Made by a program: the position numbers and the translations under genes. This document shows, in pieces, positions 1-12,500 of a stretch of DNA of 64,000 nt. The notes under the pieces were generated by a model, which did no database searches, was not told the DNA's origin, and saw only the letters and a program-made list of their open reading frames with translations. Origin of the DNA: Hymenoscyphus infarciens (lineage: Eukaryota; Ascomycota; Leotiomycetes; Helotiales; Helotiaceae); the NCBI GenBank assembly GCA_001414345.1, contig LLCB01000226.1:1-64000 (forward strand), read 5' to 3'. Position 1 is the first letter of the stretch, and each line of letters begins with the position of its first letter.

Positions 1-840
1 CTTTTAAGCTTATTTAGTAGATAATACTAATATTAAATACTCTAGCTAGTAATATATATATATATATATATATATTATAAAAGTATTCTAGCTAGTAGAG
101 ATATAAGTAAATAAGAGATTTACTCTTAATTTAAGAGACTTTTAAGAGGCTCTTTTCTAGTACTTAAACAAGCACTTTTAAAAGAGGCGTAGCTGAAGAG
201 GCGTGGCTAAAGAGGCGTGGCTAGGTCGGTTAACAGTTTAGACCTAGGCGTCCTATAAAAGTAGACTATTAACCACCTACTCTAGGAGCGCTTCATATAC
301 GCTATATAGTAAAAATACTATAGGAGCCTATACTAATAGGAAGGGAGCTTCTAACCTGCTAGTTAATAGTTCAGAAGGCGGCGTTTTAGTAGAATAGATG
401 TTTTAGACATATATAAGACATAGTAGGTTTAGCGAGACCCTCTTAATCTAACAAAGTCGTAATTTTTAATAATTTATTACTTAACGCCACCACGCTTATT
501 TATCTTACTTTTTTTATTAAAATACTTCTTAAAGCTTAAATAATTAATATATCGATTTATCTTCTAATTTAAAGCTCTTTTAGAGGAGTAGTGTTAATAG
601 AGAGCTATCGCCGGCCTTAAGATATTAGTACATAAGTAGCTTCTCATAGATCGTATTTACACGTATTACTTTGGATTACGACAGCGCTACTAAAAAGAGT
701 CTAATTTAGATGATTTTAAGTATATTAGATATATAATTGCTCGCTCTTTAGATATATATAGATTAGTATATAATAGGGTAGTGTTGTTTTAATAGATTAT
801 ATATAAAAGGGAGTATATGTAAATAGGTGGTTTTAGGGTA
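1..840. repeat. AT-rich, RIP-like repeat debris
   Basis: This stretch is strongly AT-rich, with a TA dinucleotide run near 50-75 and many TA/AT steps. It has no coding frame. A short GC-richer tandem motif, GAGGCGTGGCTA-like, occurs about three times near 185-225. The composition changes sharply near 840 to ordinary genic DNA. Inference: an old transposon copy decayed by repeat-induced point mutation. The parent element cannot be named from the sequence. Confidence 0.6.
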
Positions 841-1413
841 GGGTTAGGGCTAAGACTTAGCGCTCTTAGCATGGGGCTAGGGCCGGATCGGGGCTAGCGC
901 CAGAGGCCCAAACTGTCAACCGCCGCCTCTTGCATCCTAATTCGGAAGGTGCCCGGCAACCGCCCAATGCAATGCACGTGAGTAAATTCTTGGCTGATCT
1001 TCGGCCAAGAGATCTCTCCCTTTTCGATCGGGTCGTATTGTTTCATGGTTTCATGGTTGAGAATCATTTGTCTTGGAATTACCTCAAGTTAGGAACTTTC
1101 AGTATGTATGCTATCTAAATCTAGCTTCTAAACACTAGTTTCTGGTAGCGGAAAGATTGCCGAGATTCTGCCAGGATAACTTTGATGGCTGGGAATGTAG
1201 GAAGAATAAAGATGGGCGGGATCGTGTTTATTTATTTCTCACAGAACTTATGCAAGCTAAAGAGACGCCACGTGGAACGACTTCCTTGCCCTCTTTTGTA
1301 ATGATATAAAAAACAAGAAAAACAAAAACTGCCATTTTGAAAGGCTCCGACACAATCCCAAAACAACCACCCCAGAACTCCAGTTCAAACCTACACATTT
1401 TACCCTCAATAAC
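841..1413. other. Intergenic DNA, no gene seen
   Basis: No convincing coding frame is present. The segment lies downstream of the Zn2Cys6 gene, which ends at 1414 on the minus strand, so its right part is that gene's 3' flank. Telomere-like TTAGGG words sit at the left border (833-849). Confidence 0.5.
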
Positions 1414-3949
1414 CTACATACCCGTCCCTCCCAATCCACCAGGGGCTCCCCCACCAACATCGACATTAAACCAATTCAACCAATCAAGTCCCAATCCCGT
1501 CCTATCCATACCCATCCCCAACCCCTCCAGAGACCCATCTTGTAACCCCACCCATTCAAGATCAAACTCCTCGCCCGCGTTATTGATAGCCTCATTAATC
1601 TGATTATCAGACATCGCAGAGAATTGAAGGAGTTCTGGTATCGAGGCTTGTTGTTGTTGTTGTTGAGGTGCATACATCAAAGGTTGAGTAGGTGTATGTG
1701 GAGGATTGTTATGCTGTGGATGGACATGCGGGAATCCAGCCGGCGCTTGCTGAACCTCCGAAGAATGAGAAGGCCGCGGAGCGGGGGTAGAGAGTAAGGA
1801 GCCGACGACTACGCTAAGATGTCTTCCATATAAAGCACTCGTTCCCTTTCGATGCGGAGTAATATTCCCTATCCTCTCCAAAACTCCAGCACTTTCTTCA
1901 ATTAAAACTCTTACACTAGGTGCTAAACTTCCTTTCCCGATGGTACTTAGGTAGACAGCGAAACAAGCGGCGAAGGAAATCATGATACAGGTGTTGTTGG
2001 GCATGGATTGGAGTTTGGATTCTCCTTGTACCGCTGCGCGCATGACGTTTAGGGATGAGGAAAGGCCTGCGGCGCGGAAGAAACGTTTTACGGCGAGAGG
2101 AGCGGTGGGGTGGTTTATTACTGAGCTGTAGATTGAGAGGCGGCCGTGGGTTACTAGGATTTCGACGTAGGGTGGGATAGAGGGGGAGTTTGTTGTGGTT
2201 GTTGGAGTGGTTGTGAAGGCCCATGTTGCGTACCACTGGTTGAAGAACCCGTCTATCATTTGTTGGAGTCTGAGAACATGTGAGGAGGTGTATGGTTACG
2301 ATTTTAGCAGGACCTACGATTGAACTATTATGCTTCCACTGATGTTTTGGGTACGCTCGTTGCCGCAGCTGTCTTTTACAGAGGTAATGAGGTTTACCAG
2401 ATCCCGTCGGAGAACCGTTGATGATATGATAGAGCCATCCCAGACGTCAGCGATGGAACTTCGATGCCAATCATCGCACGTCTCGATGAGAGGCGTGACT
2501 GGTACAATGAAGCTTCGACCTCTGGCTAAGCAGACGCTGTTTGTCGTTAGCTTGGTTTACAAATAAAATTTGAACAACTTACCCTCTATCAAGTACAAAC
2601 AAAGCAAGCCAAATTCTCTCTCTCCTCCTCAATAATCTCCTCCCATACTCCGAAGAAGGATCAACATCCGCAAACCCATCCATATCCAACGCCATCCTCG
2701 CAGTAATACACTCCGATTGAGCTCTTCCTTTTGAAACACCACCTTGGACATCACTTGGCGAAGGAACAATGAGTTTGTCCAATGAGCTGTCTAAAGCAAT
2801 GGTAAGAGCCATCGCCATATAGGAGCATGTCTCATCATCAGACCAATGTTTTCCCGGAGCCATCCAGGGTATGTTGATCATGAATGCCAAGACAATTTCC
2901 GGTGATCGGTTCCCGTTGGCAAAAATGAGACGAGCTAGGGATTTGCTGTGGGCGGAGAGACGTTTTGATAGTGCCCCTGCTGAGGATATGAAGAGAGCCG
3001 ATGCTGCGAGGATCGATGTGAATAAGAATGCCGATTGCTTCTGTACAAAGTGAGGGGTGTGGAGAATTGGATCGAGTCCCCATCGGGTGTGTGAGAGGTG
3101 TTTGTGAAAACTATAGCAAATTAGATCATTCAATAAAAGATTGAGGAAATGTATACTAATTGAAGAGATCCCTCGTCTCTTCTTGTGTGACAAGACCCAT
3201 CTCGATTGGATCTATTTCTTCTCCGTTGTCCAAACTTGGTCGGAAAGGACCAAAGAAATCTCGAAGATCTTTGGCTTCTACAATTCCCGGTCTTGAAATC
3301 ACCGGAAGAGATGATGATATTCTAGGAATATCAATTGAGGTATTTGTAGGTACTGATAAATCTGATGCTCTAGCAAGTAGTTGAAGAGGATTCTCGGCAT
3401 CATGAACAGAAAAGTCATCGGCATTCGAATCAGAAGCACTGGGCCCGGGAATAGACTGCACAATCAAATTAATACGAGGAAGTTGCTGAGATGACGAAGA
3501 GCTTTCTCCTTGGAAGTTATGCTCAATTTCTTGGGGCGATTTCTGAGGCAGGAATTGTTGCGCATCATTTAGAAGCCCCTCTAGTTGATGAAGTTGGCCG
3601 TCATCTGACTGATTCCCGCTTTTTTGCCGCTTGATAGCCTGTTCAATACGATAAACAGCTTTCTCCAATCCATCGCGTTTACTATGCTCATTAGTATTCC
3701 TCCTGTCTCAATTATAGAACCAAAGACTTACTTCTTAATGCCCTTTTTCCGACCAACGCGATACTCCGGGACAATACACTCTGCTTCAGTTTGCGAGCAT
3801 TTTTTGCACCGGGGTTCTCCAGCATCTCGAAGACATCTAGTCTTGCTCTTCCTACAGTTCAAACATGCTGCTTGTTTGCTTGAACTTTGTCCATCTCCCT
3901 TTTCAGCTGTGTTGGAGCTCGATGGGGACCTATATGCCTTGGAATCCAT
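1414..3949 (-). CDS. Zn2Cys6 transcription factor, PrtT-like
   Basis: This is a fungal zinc-cluster regulator. Exons on the minus strand are 3949-3732, 3681-3157, 3110-2583, 2536-2318 and 2269-1414, giving about 781 aa; phases agree at every junction. Exon 1 carries the binuclear cluster C-x2-C-x6-C-x8-C-x2-C-x6-C, starting CLNCRKSKTRC. A basic, probably coiled-coil linker follows (EKAVYRIEQAIKRQK). The middle is a fungal-specific transcription factor domain, with FVLDRGVCLARGRSF built across intron 3 and PPYVEILVTHGRLS further on. The C-terminus is rich in Gln, Asn and Gly. The overall layout resembles PrtT, the activator of secreted protease genes in Aspergillus; that assignment is from family memory and is moderate. 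The ATG at 3949 is chosen because the frame upstream opens only with GTG. The gene is divergent from the amidohydrolase. Confidence 0.85.
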
Positions 3950-4460
3950 GTAGCTAAAAAATCGGGGTATAAGGACAGGGAAGGCGTCCACATTGCCACG
4001 AAAGGAACATTGAGCTCTGGAAGCGATCTCTCTACTCCCAACTAGGCGCGAACATTACTCCAGAGAAAGGAACGATTTTAAATATACACGTCGATGGAGG
4101 TTGTTGCTGCAACATTGATGAAAAAGAGTCGAAGCTCCCGTCCAGTCGGGAACTCTATATCCACGTGACGATTAGCACTCGGGCCGGTTCGCTAGAGTAG
4201 CCAATGGACCTTGTATTTTGGAGTCATTTTATAAGTATTTATTTCAACTTTCAAATTGCTTCCTCACGCATGCACAATTAGAAAACTTTAATTGGGGGAC
4301 TTACAATAGCAATTCTAGCCCGTTATCTGTTCCTTATCTCGCATAACCAAACCCCGAGCCTCGGCTAAAGATAGGGGGACACCGCTGAAAAAAGGTACCC
4401 CCATTCCAGGGAAAATCCTTCATCACCACCTCAGCAATCTAACATTAACTCAACAACAAC
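3950..4460. promoter_or_regulatory. Shared divergent intergenic region
   Basis: These 511 bp separate the starts of the Zn2Cys6 factor (-) and the amidohydrolase (+). Both promoters must lie here, so co-regulation is possible. I see no operator that I can name. Confidence 0.45.
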
Positions 4461-6170
4461 ATGCCTTCCCAACCCCGCCTCATAACACCTTGGCTTCCTG
4501 CCCCTCGGCGAACATATATCTTCCTTAATGCCAACATAATAAGTCCAGTCTCCGGAACCACGATCCCCAACCAAACGGTGAAAATTTCCAAGGGCGTAAT
4601 CGAATCAATTGCGACAACAGAAAATGAATACACACTAGTCTCGCATCCCCACGAAACAACCATCGACCTGAAAGGAAAATTTCTCTGTCCAGGATTAATA
4701 GATAACCACGTCCATATTTCTGCTGTGCCCGGAGAAAAGAATTTAGGGGATTTGTGTCGACTATCTCACGATGTTGGGTTGTTGCGACAGCCATATATGT
4801 GTCGGCAAATGCTTGCGAGGGGATTTACGAGTGTAAGGGATTGCGGTGGTGCTACTTTGGCGTTGAAGCAAGCTATTGCTGATGGTCTGGTGGAGGGTCC
4901 GAGACTTTTTATTGCTGGTAAGGCTTTATCGCAGACGGGGGGTCATGGTGATACGAGAGGATCTTATAGTAATTCGTCTTGCGGGTATGTCTCTATTCCA
5001 TTTCATTTCTCTTTGCCGTTTCTTTTCGTGGGGTTATGAAATTCTCCACTCAATGTCGCATTTTACCCCTCTCAGTCCCATCTCGTATTCAGAGTCAATT
5101 AATTTGACTATTACTATTACTCGTAGCTTTTCTTGGCAGTTAGCGGATACGTTGTACTAAATTATCTTGAAGAATTACTGCTCGTTCTACACTATTTCGT
5201 ACAATATGCTCTAGAATATTCAGTATTTAGACTCTTGTCATTCTCCTCAATAGTTTGTACAAATGAGAAACTAATAATCCCTACGTATTTCTGCACCCCT
5301 TGGTATGATTATGTGGCTCGATTTGAGACACGTTTCCGCTGACTCGTTCTTTTATTTAGTTGTGGCATGATAGAATTATGTCGACTCTGCGATGGTGTTT
5401 CAGATTGCACCAAAACAGCCCGAGAAGAACTCCATGGCGGTGCCGATTTCATCAAGATAATGTCAGGAGGCGGTGTAGCAAGTCCAACAGATAAGTTGGA
5501 CTCGGTTCAATTCCTCTCCTCCGAGATCCAAGCAATATCTGAAGTCGCAAGAAACGCGGGGACGTATGTTACAGCTCACGCCTACACACCACGCTCAATA
5601 ATCCACGCAATTTCAAATGGTGTAACCGGAATCGAACACGGTAATCTCATAGACATTGAAACAGCACGATACATGGCCAAGAACAACATATTCCTCACAC
5701 CAACTCTAGTAACCTACGACGCAATGAAAAATCCCGAATTCAAAGGCTACATTCCCGCCGAATCCATGGACAAAAACCAAGGAGTCCTAGAGTCCGGTCT
5801 CAAAGCTCTACGTATTGCTAGCGATGCAGGTGTAACGATATGTTTTGGCACCGACCTTCTCGGTCCGATGACTATTCTCCAAACCCAGGAGTTTTCAATT
5901 CGTTCAGAAGTCCTCAGTCCGGTGGAAATTTTGAGGAGTGCAACGATAAGCACTGCAAAGAGGCTAGGAATGGAGGATTTCTTGGGTAATATCCAGGAAG
6001 GGTATGCAGCTGATTTGTTGATTTTGAACGAGAATCCTCTTGGTGATATTACGGTTTTAGATATGCCGGAAAAACACCTTTTAGCCGTCATTAAGGATGG
6101 GAGGGTATTTCATAGTCGTTGGAGTAAGTTACCTAAGGATACGGAAAGGGCGACTAGGCTTCTAGAGTAG
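4461..6170 (+). CDS. Metal-dependent amidohydrolase (imidazolonepropionase-like)
   Basis: Two exons, 4461-4984 and 5360-6170, give 444 aa. The junction restores SSCGCGMIELCRLCDGVSDC, which fits the family. Seen in the protein: the metal-binding HxH of strand 1 (DNHVHIS, residues about 81-87), FIKIMSGGGVASPTDK with the likely metal-bridging Lys, VTAHAY and GIEHGN His sites, and FGTDLLGP with the late Asp. These are the TIM-barrel ligands of the amidohydrolase superfamily; the closest known group is the imidazolonepropionase/prolidase-like enzymes that cleave cyclic amides or dipeptides. The exact substrate cannot be read from sequence. There is no signal peptide, so it is probably cytosolic. 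The intron, 375 nt, is several times longer than the others in the window. Confidence 0.88.
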
Positions 6171-6471
6171 TTTTGTTTCTTTCATCACCCACAAAAGAGG
6201 CTGATTGAGAACATATGGTTCGTAATTGGGTAATGGAAACAAAAAATAGATCATTGGAAATGGTTCAAAGGTCTTTGGGTTTTAGAATTCACCAACTAAT
6301 ACAGTGGAGTTTCAAAACCATTAAAGTGAAGTATGAATTGATCTGAATATAGTGTAGGCATTGCTATTTGACTACTTGCCCAAATTCACTTCCAGGTTGC
6401 TAGTACTTTTGGATTTAGGCCATGACATTCTATGAGTCATTCTCTGCTGCTCTCAAGTATTAATAAACGCC
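6171..6471. other. Short intergenic region
   Basis: No coding frame or recognisable element. It holds the 3' flank of the amidohydrolase and the 5' flank of the broken 2EXR gene. Confidence 0.5.
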
Positions 6472-7590
6472 ATGGCTCTTAACCTTTGCACCAGCCTAGC
6501 ACAAAACACATCTTGTCTTCAGACCTTCACGATAGGCAAGAGTCAACCAGATTGCGAGTCCATAGTGTCAAAGATGGTCAATGCCACTATAAAAACCTCG
6601 TCTATTATGGATATCCGCCGATTTAATCAAGAAGCCACCCCTGATCTAGCTCTTGTATCGCCACATGAGACTCCCAAATTAGCCGAGCCAAATTCGCCAT
6701 GCTTGCCCACGATGGACAACAACTATCAAAATAACATGGCAATCGACGAGAAAACCACGTCCCTTACAACATTTGCTTGTTTTCCGGCACTCCCAACAGA
6801 AATTAGACTAGCTATCTGGGCTCTTAGTTGTCAAAATCCCAGAAACGTCGACATTTGGGTCAGATCACCCCGCAACATCTCGTTCCACCACGGCGACGCC
6901 AAGAACAAGGCTACGACTGAACGATTCTTACTGACTCCGACTTCTGATGGAAGAAATGTTGTGTACAAATCTCATGCCTGAACGATTCCTCCAATATTAC
7001 ACGCTTCGAGGGAATCTCGCTTGGTTGGGCCTGAACACTATTCGCCTTTAGCTAATAGTGATAAGAAAGTCATTCTATTGGACCTAGAGGGCCACGATTA
7101 CGGGGAGTACACAGTCCCACCTCAGTTCTACTTCAACAGCGCAAACGATGTCCTCGTCGTGCCAACGTATATACAACAACCTGAGTCCCGAATTGTCATC
7201 AAGAAAGTCTTGCAATCGCAAGTACGCACGATTCGAATGGTGGTTTTAGAAGGGGGCTTCTCCAACGTTGATGTCTTCCGCCCCGAGAGCGGTTTGTCGG
7301 CGTTTGATTTTGGAGAGCTAATCATCTACTGGACGCCCGACTCTCACAGCTCTTTAATGCAAAACTTTGACGACGATAGCCCGAATGACTTTGAGCTTCG
7401 ACTCATCGACGACCCCACCATCGATTCCGTTGCGAGGAACAAATTAGAGAAGTCTGGGCGTTTAATTGATTCTCTCCTCAACTTGCTTAAGTCTATGTCT
7501 CATCAACTAAATGGTCAACCGTATCACAAACAACTGATTGTTAGGCCAATGGTACTTCTGGTTAAACCACGCGGGGAGCTAGCAGTGTGA
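6472..7590 (+). pseudogene. 2EXR-domain protein with an in-frame stop
   Basis: The frame from ATG 6472 to the stop at 7590 is 373 codons long and is broken only by a TGA at 6979-6981. Before the stop comes the 2EXR signature FACFPALPTEIRLAIWALS followed by an arginine-rich strand. Directly after it, in the same frame, come TIPPILHASRESRLVGPEHY and a conserved-looking C-terminal half. This is the usual order in the large fungal 2EXR family, whose function is unknown. The TGA could derive from CGA by one C-to-T change. No good splice pair removes it. Inference: a recently inactivated gene, or a truncated 169-aa protein. Confidence 0.7.
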
Positions 7591-7795
7591 GTTGTTTATT
7601 GAACTGGGCCAAGGGATGGGAAAAGAGTTTTGCCTGGCCTGTTTCACGATTTAGTTAATCCCCGGCTTGCCAAAACACTGGATATTGTAGCTTATGAATT
7701 GACTGCATTATCTATACCTTCAATTTCAGTGAATGTTGGTTTCAACTCGGCTTTTTTAGATCACTTCGGGTCGCCATCTAGAAAGGAAGACGTAA

Positions 7796-8365
7796 GAGGC
7801 GGAAGAGCGAGGGGTACAGGTGCTAGAGACCAGAAGGAGCATTTTGGGCAACGAGCACCCAGACACCTTGATTAGTATGCACAATTTGGCCTACACCTGG
7901 CAAAGTCAAGGGCAAAGGGAAAAGGCCATACCTTTGATGAAGGAGTGTGTACAGCTCCAGGAGAAAATCCTGGGTGCAAGTCATCCAGATACATTAGAAT
8001 CTCGTCGCTGTCTTGAATTATGGCTCGAAGAATCGCATGTTCAACCAGATATCGACTTGGAAGGACAGAGCCAACAAGATTCTGGCAATTCTGGGGTTTT
8101 GGAGGAAGACAATGACGAAGACGAAGACGAAGAGGAGAAAGTGGATGATGAAAGCAGCGTGGACTCAAATAATTCTGACGAGGAACAACACCAAGAGGAA
8201 CAACACCAAGAGGAACAACACCAAGAGGAACAACACCAAGAGGAACAAAACTCTGAGCAGCATGTGGATCCGGAAGCAGCGGATGAAACCCATTTAGGCA
8301 AGAGGAAACGGTCCTTGAGCGAGGCGGGAGACTACCATCTATCCCACCGGAGGAAGGACATGTAG
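7796..8365 (+). pseudogene. C-terminal fragment of a TPR (NLR-type) protein
   Basis: The open frame from about 7796 has no ATG start and follows a TAA at 7793. It encodes kinesin-light-chain-type TPR units: LETRRSILGNEHPDTL, then NLAYTWQSQGQREKAI, then a second unit with ILGASHPDTL. These are typical of the C-terminal arrays of fungal NB-ARC/NACHT (NLR-like) proteins. An acidic tail with the EEQHQ repeat and a basic end (KRKRS) follow. No NTPase domain lies upstream, so this is a remnant, possibly the far end of a decayed NLR gene. Confidence 0.6.
8180..8239 (+). repeat. 15-bp coding minisatellite (EEQHQ)x4
   Basis: Four perfect tandem copies of GAGGAACAACACCAA encode EEQHQ within the TPR fragment. 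A partial fifth copy follows. Perfect copies suggest recent slippage or recombination. Confidence 0.9.
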
Positions 8366-9503
8366 TTAAAGTGAAGAGGGCATGTGAGAACTATAATCAT
8401 GAAAAACTCTCTGGTTACACCTGAGCAAAACGAGATTATTTGAAACACCTCGAACAATGATGTTGAATATGCGAACGATTTAGATAACTCGAAATCCATT
8501 GTCCAAGTTTCCCACGCACAATTAATTCAAGTATACAAATACTTCTCGTACAATACACATTTCAGCGGGGGTATGTAGAAAGTTGACCAAGGCTCAGCCA
8601 AAGTCATGGCAATGCCACACCAACCTAAGCCTGGGAATTTAGAGCCTCTAAACTGAAAAGAAAAATTGTGCTTGACTTCATTTCATTGACCTCAACTCGA
8701 TATTTTGATTTTGATTCTGATTACATCTACCTCACACGCTCCTCCATCCCTCCCACTTCCCGCCTCACCTCATCCCTCCAAATGATTAGCCAGTCCCCAA
8801 AGACAAGTCCATCCCCAACCCCTGACCCGTCCCCGAAAACCAACCACCACAAGGAAAGAAGTCGGTTCAAAAACAACAAAGAGAACCGAGAGGGGGCATG
8901 ATTCTCAACGAATAATCCTCAATCAAGGTACAAAAAAAAAGAGAGAAAAAGGAACAAATGAAAATATCCTCTTTTATTTCTCCTCTCCCACCCCACATTC
9001 GCTATTTCTCGCTGTGGCTGCTTTCTTTCGCTATTCGCTCAGGATCGATCTTCTTTGCCAACAATAAAATTCATATCCTCATGGGTGAAATACATCATTT
9101 TCCCAACCTGCAGTAGGGGAAAAGAAAAAAGAAGAAAGCCAACATCACAATCCCATCCCCAATCCATCCGCCGAGATTTTTGATTTGCCCTCGTGATAAA
9201 AAAAAAGCATGAGAATCAAAGTTTAAACAAACAAAAAAGATATCTCTCTCAATGCTTCGAGATGAAATATTCCGTTTCCCTCCCATTTCCTTTGCACCGG
9301 CAACCCCGCTGCAAAAGAGTTCAGGAAAAAAACCACAAGATGATTCCGACCCTATAACGCCACATTTTTTCTCCCAATGTATGTAAATCCGGGTCAGTCC
9401 AGGACCCACCATCATCATTCAATTCCTTCAATAAGATTACCAACTCCAAACTTTCAACTATGCTTTCTTCACAGAAACGCCATTAATACACATGAAACAC
9501 ATT
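8366..9503. other. Intergenic DNA between the TPR fragment and the RhoGEF gene
   Basis: Short open frames here lack coding character. The right part contains A-rich and pyrimidine-rich runs and is the 3' flank of the minus-strand RhoGEF gene. Confidence 0.5.
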
Positions 9504-12500
9504 TTAGTCTGTCGCCAGACGCGCGAAATGTTTACTCCAGATCCAGCCAACTGAGTCGGAAGAATCATCTTGATTTTTAGCGAGCCAAAGCTCACCCTTT
9601 TCACCGATGACATCGAATATCTGAACATAATTAGTGGCGGAAGATACAAGAAAGAGTGATATAGCAAACCTCGCCAGCCTGATATGTCAGGTAAGGATAT
9701 CCGGCCTCGGATTTTGTGGCACTAATATTAAACTCGAACAAACTAGCCGCCAAGTAGAGCACATTATAACCACCAGAAACATTGCGATCACGGGAAGAGT
9801 TTCTTGAAGATCTCTGACTATCCTCCGGGCCGTCGGGTAAAGGCATTGCTGAGTGGAAGATGCCTGAATAGGGCCGTGTAGAAACAGGTGGTCCATCAAC
9901 ATGATACGAGGCCGAATTGTAAGTCGATCCCGACTCCCGTCGAAGAGGACTGTTGTAATCGTTACCACGCTGCATGCCGTTGTCGGAAGTGAAGCTTCTT
10001 CCTGTGTTGGGCCTTGCCAAACTTGATGCTGAAGGTCGGGCTGAGTTCATACCATCAGGGGTAGCTGGGGACCCTGAACCAGCACGTGAATGACCAGTTG
10101 TGTTTGGTTGATTCGAGTAAGCGAATTGAGGAACGTTCGGTGTTGGATGAATAGGCGACATGACGAATTGACCACTTAGACGGTTGGCAAAGTCGGGTGT
10201 AGGAAGACTTGGTGGTGCTCTCTCGCTGTTGATTGACAAGCCACGAGATCGACTGGACAGGTTCGATGGTCGGCCTTTCCTACTGCTTTCGGAATCAGAT
10301 GGTCTCCCGGCGCTGCTAACCTTCTCGAGTCCATTGAAATTGCCGTTGATGATACCCAATTCTTGAGCGCGACCTTCGACGAATTTGTAGTCGCGTGTAA
10401 ACATCATCATAATATCAGAAACTTCATTCGGAATTTGGCTTTCTTCCAACACGGTTCGGACCTTCTTCTGCCATATATCATACCACCCTTTTTGAATCAT
10501 TACAAAATTACCCAAACAAATGTTACCGAGCTTTTCAGTTAGGGCTGACAACTGCGGTAGTTCAATCTTCAAAGTCTCGTTCAAGGCTTCGTATTGGTCG
10601 ATTTTGGCCGCATCTTTCTCATGAAGCTTGGCTCCTGATGCCCTGGGCACAGAGAACTTTTCGTAGTCGATACGGCGCTTGGCACGCTTTTTCATGGCAA
10701 GGCCAGGAGGACCGTATGCTTCGATGACATGCTCGAAAGGCTCGATAACTCTGGTGCGAATGGAATTTACCTATAAATTTGTTAATATCCATCCATCGAA
10801 ACGACTCCGTCAATACTTACGTGCTCTTCCAACGCCACAGTCCCCATGTCTCTCATTGACATATTGAATCGTGCCCATTTACTTTCAATCTCAGGCCAAG
10901 GACTCGCGCTCAGTCGCATCACAAGTTCCATTGCAGAGAGATAGCGTAAGAAATCCTGTACGTAGGTGGCGGCCTGGCGAGTGTAGAATTCGACATCACG
11001 TAGAACAACCTGGAGTCGAAGATAGTCATCACAGTACTTTTCATGAAGTTTGAAATAAACATCATCATCCTGGATTCTGGTGGTGGGAATTTTGTCCGCC
11101 GTCTTTTCCTTGCCCCGGCCAAAAGCTTTTGCCAATCCTGTTCGAACGTCCGATTCTTTTCGCTTCCTACCACTAACGATCTTTCCGACCATATGTATAC
11201 GTTTCTTCAGGTCATCGATGTTTTTGAGCATGGCACCAATCTCACGGGCTGCTAGTTGCAAAGCAATGTAATCCGGGTGATCAGGATCCGTGACTTCAAG
11301 AATCTCCTTGAAGAGGAGTTGATAACGAGTGATTCTTTGAACAGGCTTTACAAGTAAAGCGTCGAGATCCCAGGCGGCCGTCAAGTCCTTTGCCACAATA
11401 TTGCACTCACCCAGCCAAACTTGCACCGAGCCATCAGTCTGCAACACAGCCAAACGAGCGCTAGCAACCTCGCTACCTTTCAAATAATCGGTATAAACCA
11501 GTTGCATTTTCTTCAGATGCTTGCCAAAGTTTTTCCCCACAAAGGTTTTGTAGTCTTTTTGCTCATCTGTCATTTCATCACTCAAAGTGGCTGCCATGGA
11601 AAATCTATCTTCACCACCAGGTGTACCAGGAGATATGGTTTGCACAGATCCCGATGTGGTGGTGGTAGCTTTGCTTTCCCTCGCCTTCTTTTGTGCCCGT
11701 GGGGAATAGATGGCCGCTGCTCCCGTTTTTATTTCATCGAGAAGGGTCGTTGTGAATGCCACAATATCGTCGGTATTTCTAAATATTGTCTTTACATCGC
11801 CAGAGTCGAGTTTTGGGCACGCTTCGGCAGTTCCTTTGTAAATTTCCTCTACCACGTTCATATCCTTGAGATATACCGATTCTGTATCGACGAGTTCCTT
11901 GATTAACATGCGCCTTTTGAACAAGCGGCTCATTTTGATTTTAGTAGCTGCCTTTTCTTCTTCGGTCTCAGGTTCGGCGGGCTGGCGATTCAAAGTTGAA
12001 TTGGCGATCGTTTCTTCAAGCGAAATCTGGGTACTTGATCGAGGAGTGGACACTGAAGCACGAGGAGAATATAATTCATCGCTAGCACGCCGAGATTCAG
12101 GATTGCGGCTGGCTTCATTGTGGCTGGATTGATACACACTTGACGGTGGGCGTTGAGTTTGAGGACCTGGAGGTGGTGGTGTCCGGGTAGGTGCAATTGG
12201 CGACTGCTCATTAACTTGAGTGGGTACCGGTGGAAGAGGAGGAGAGTAGTCCGGCCAGAGGGGCCCAGAAGTGGCACTCAATCGATGGTGATCAGCAAAA
12301 GTAGCGGCAAAAGCATCACCTGTAGAAAGTGGTGGTATATGGGGCTGGCTGGGGCTTGGAATACGAGGGGATTGTGCACCCATCCTAGGCGATGGCATTG
12401 GACTGTAGCCCTCCGGTTTCGGTGGGACTGGGGGATTTGGGAATGTAGAAGTTTCCCTCGAAAGCGGCGTGGCCTTCTTTTCAAAATCGTATGTACCAAT

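Noticed and set aside
8041..8301. Minus-strand Cys/Ser-rich repeat frame (SSWCC repeats), resembling a small secreted protein
   Set aside because: It is the reverse reading of the EEQHQ-coding repeat and acidic tail; no signal peptide.
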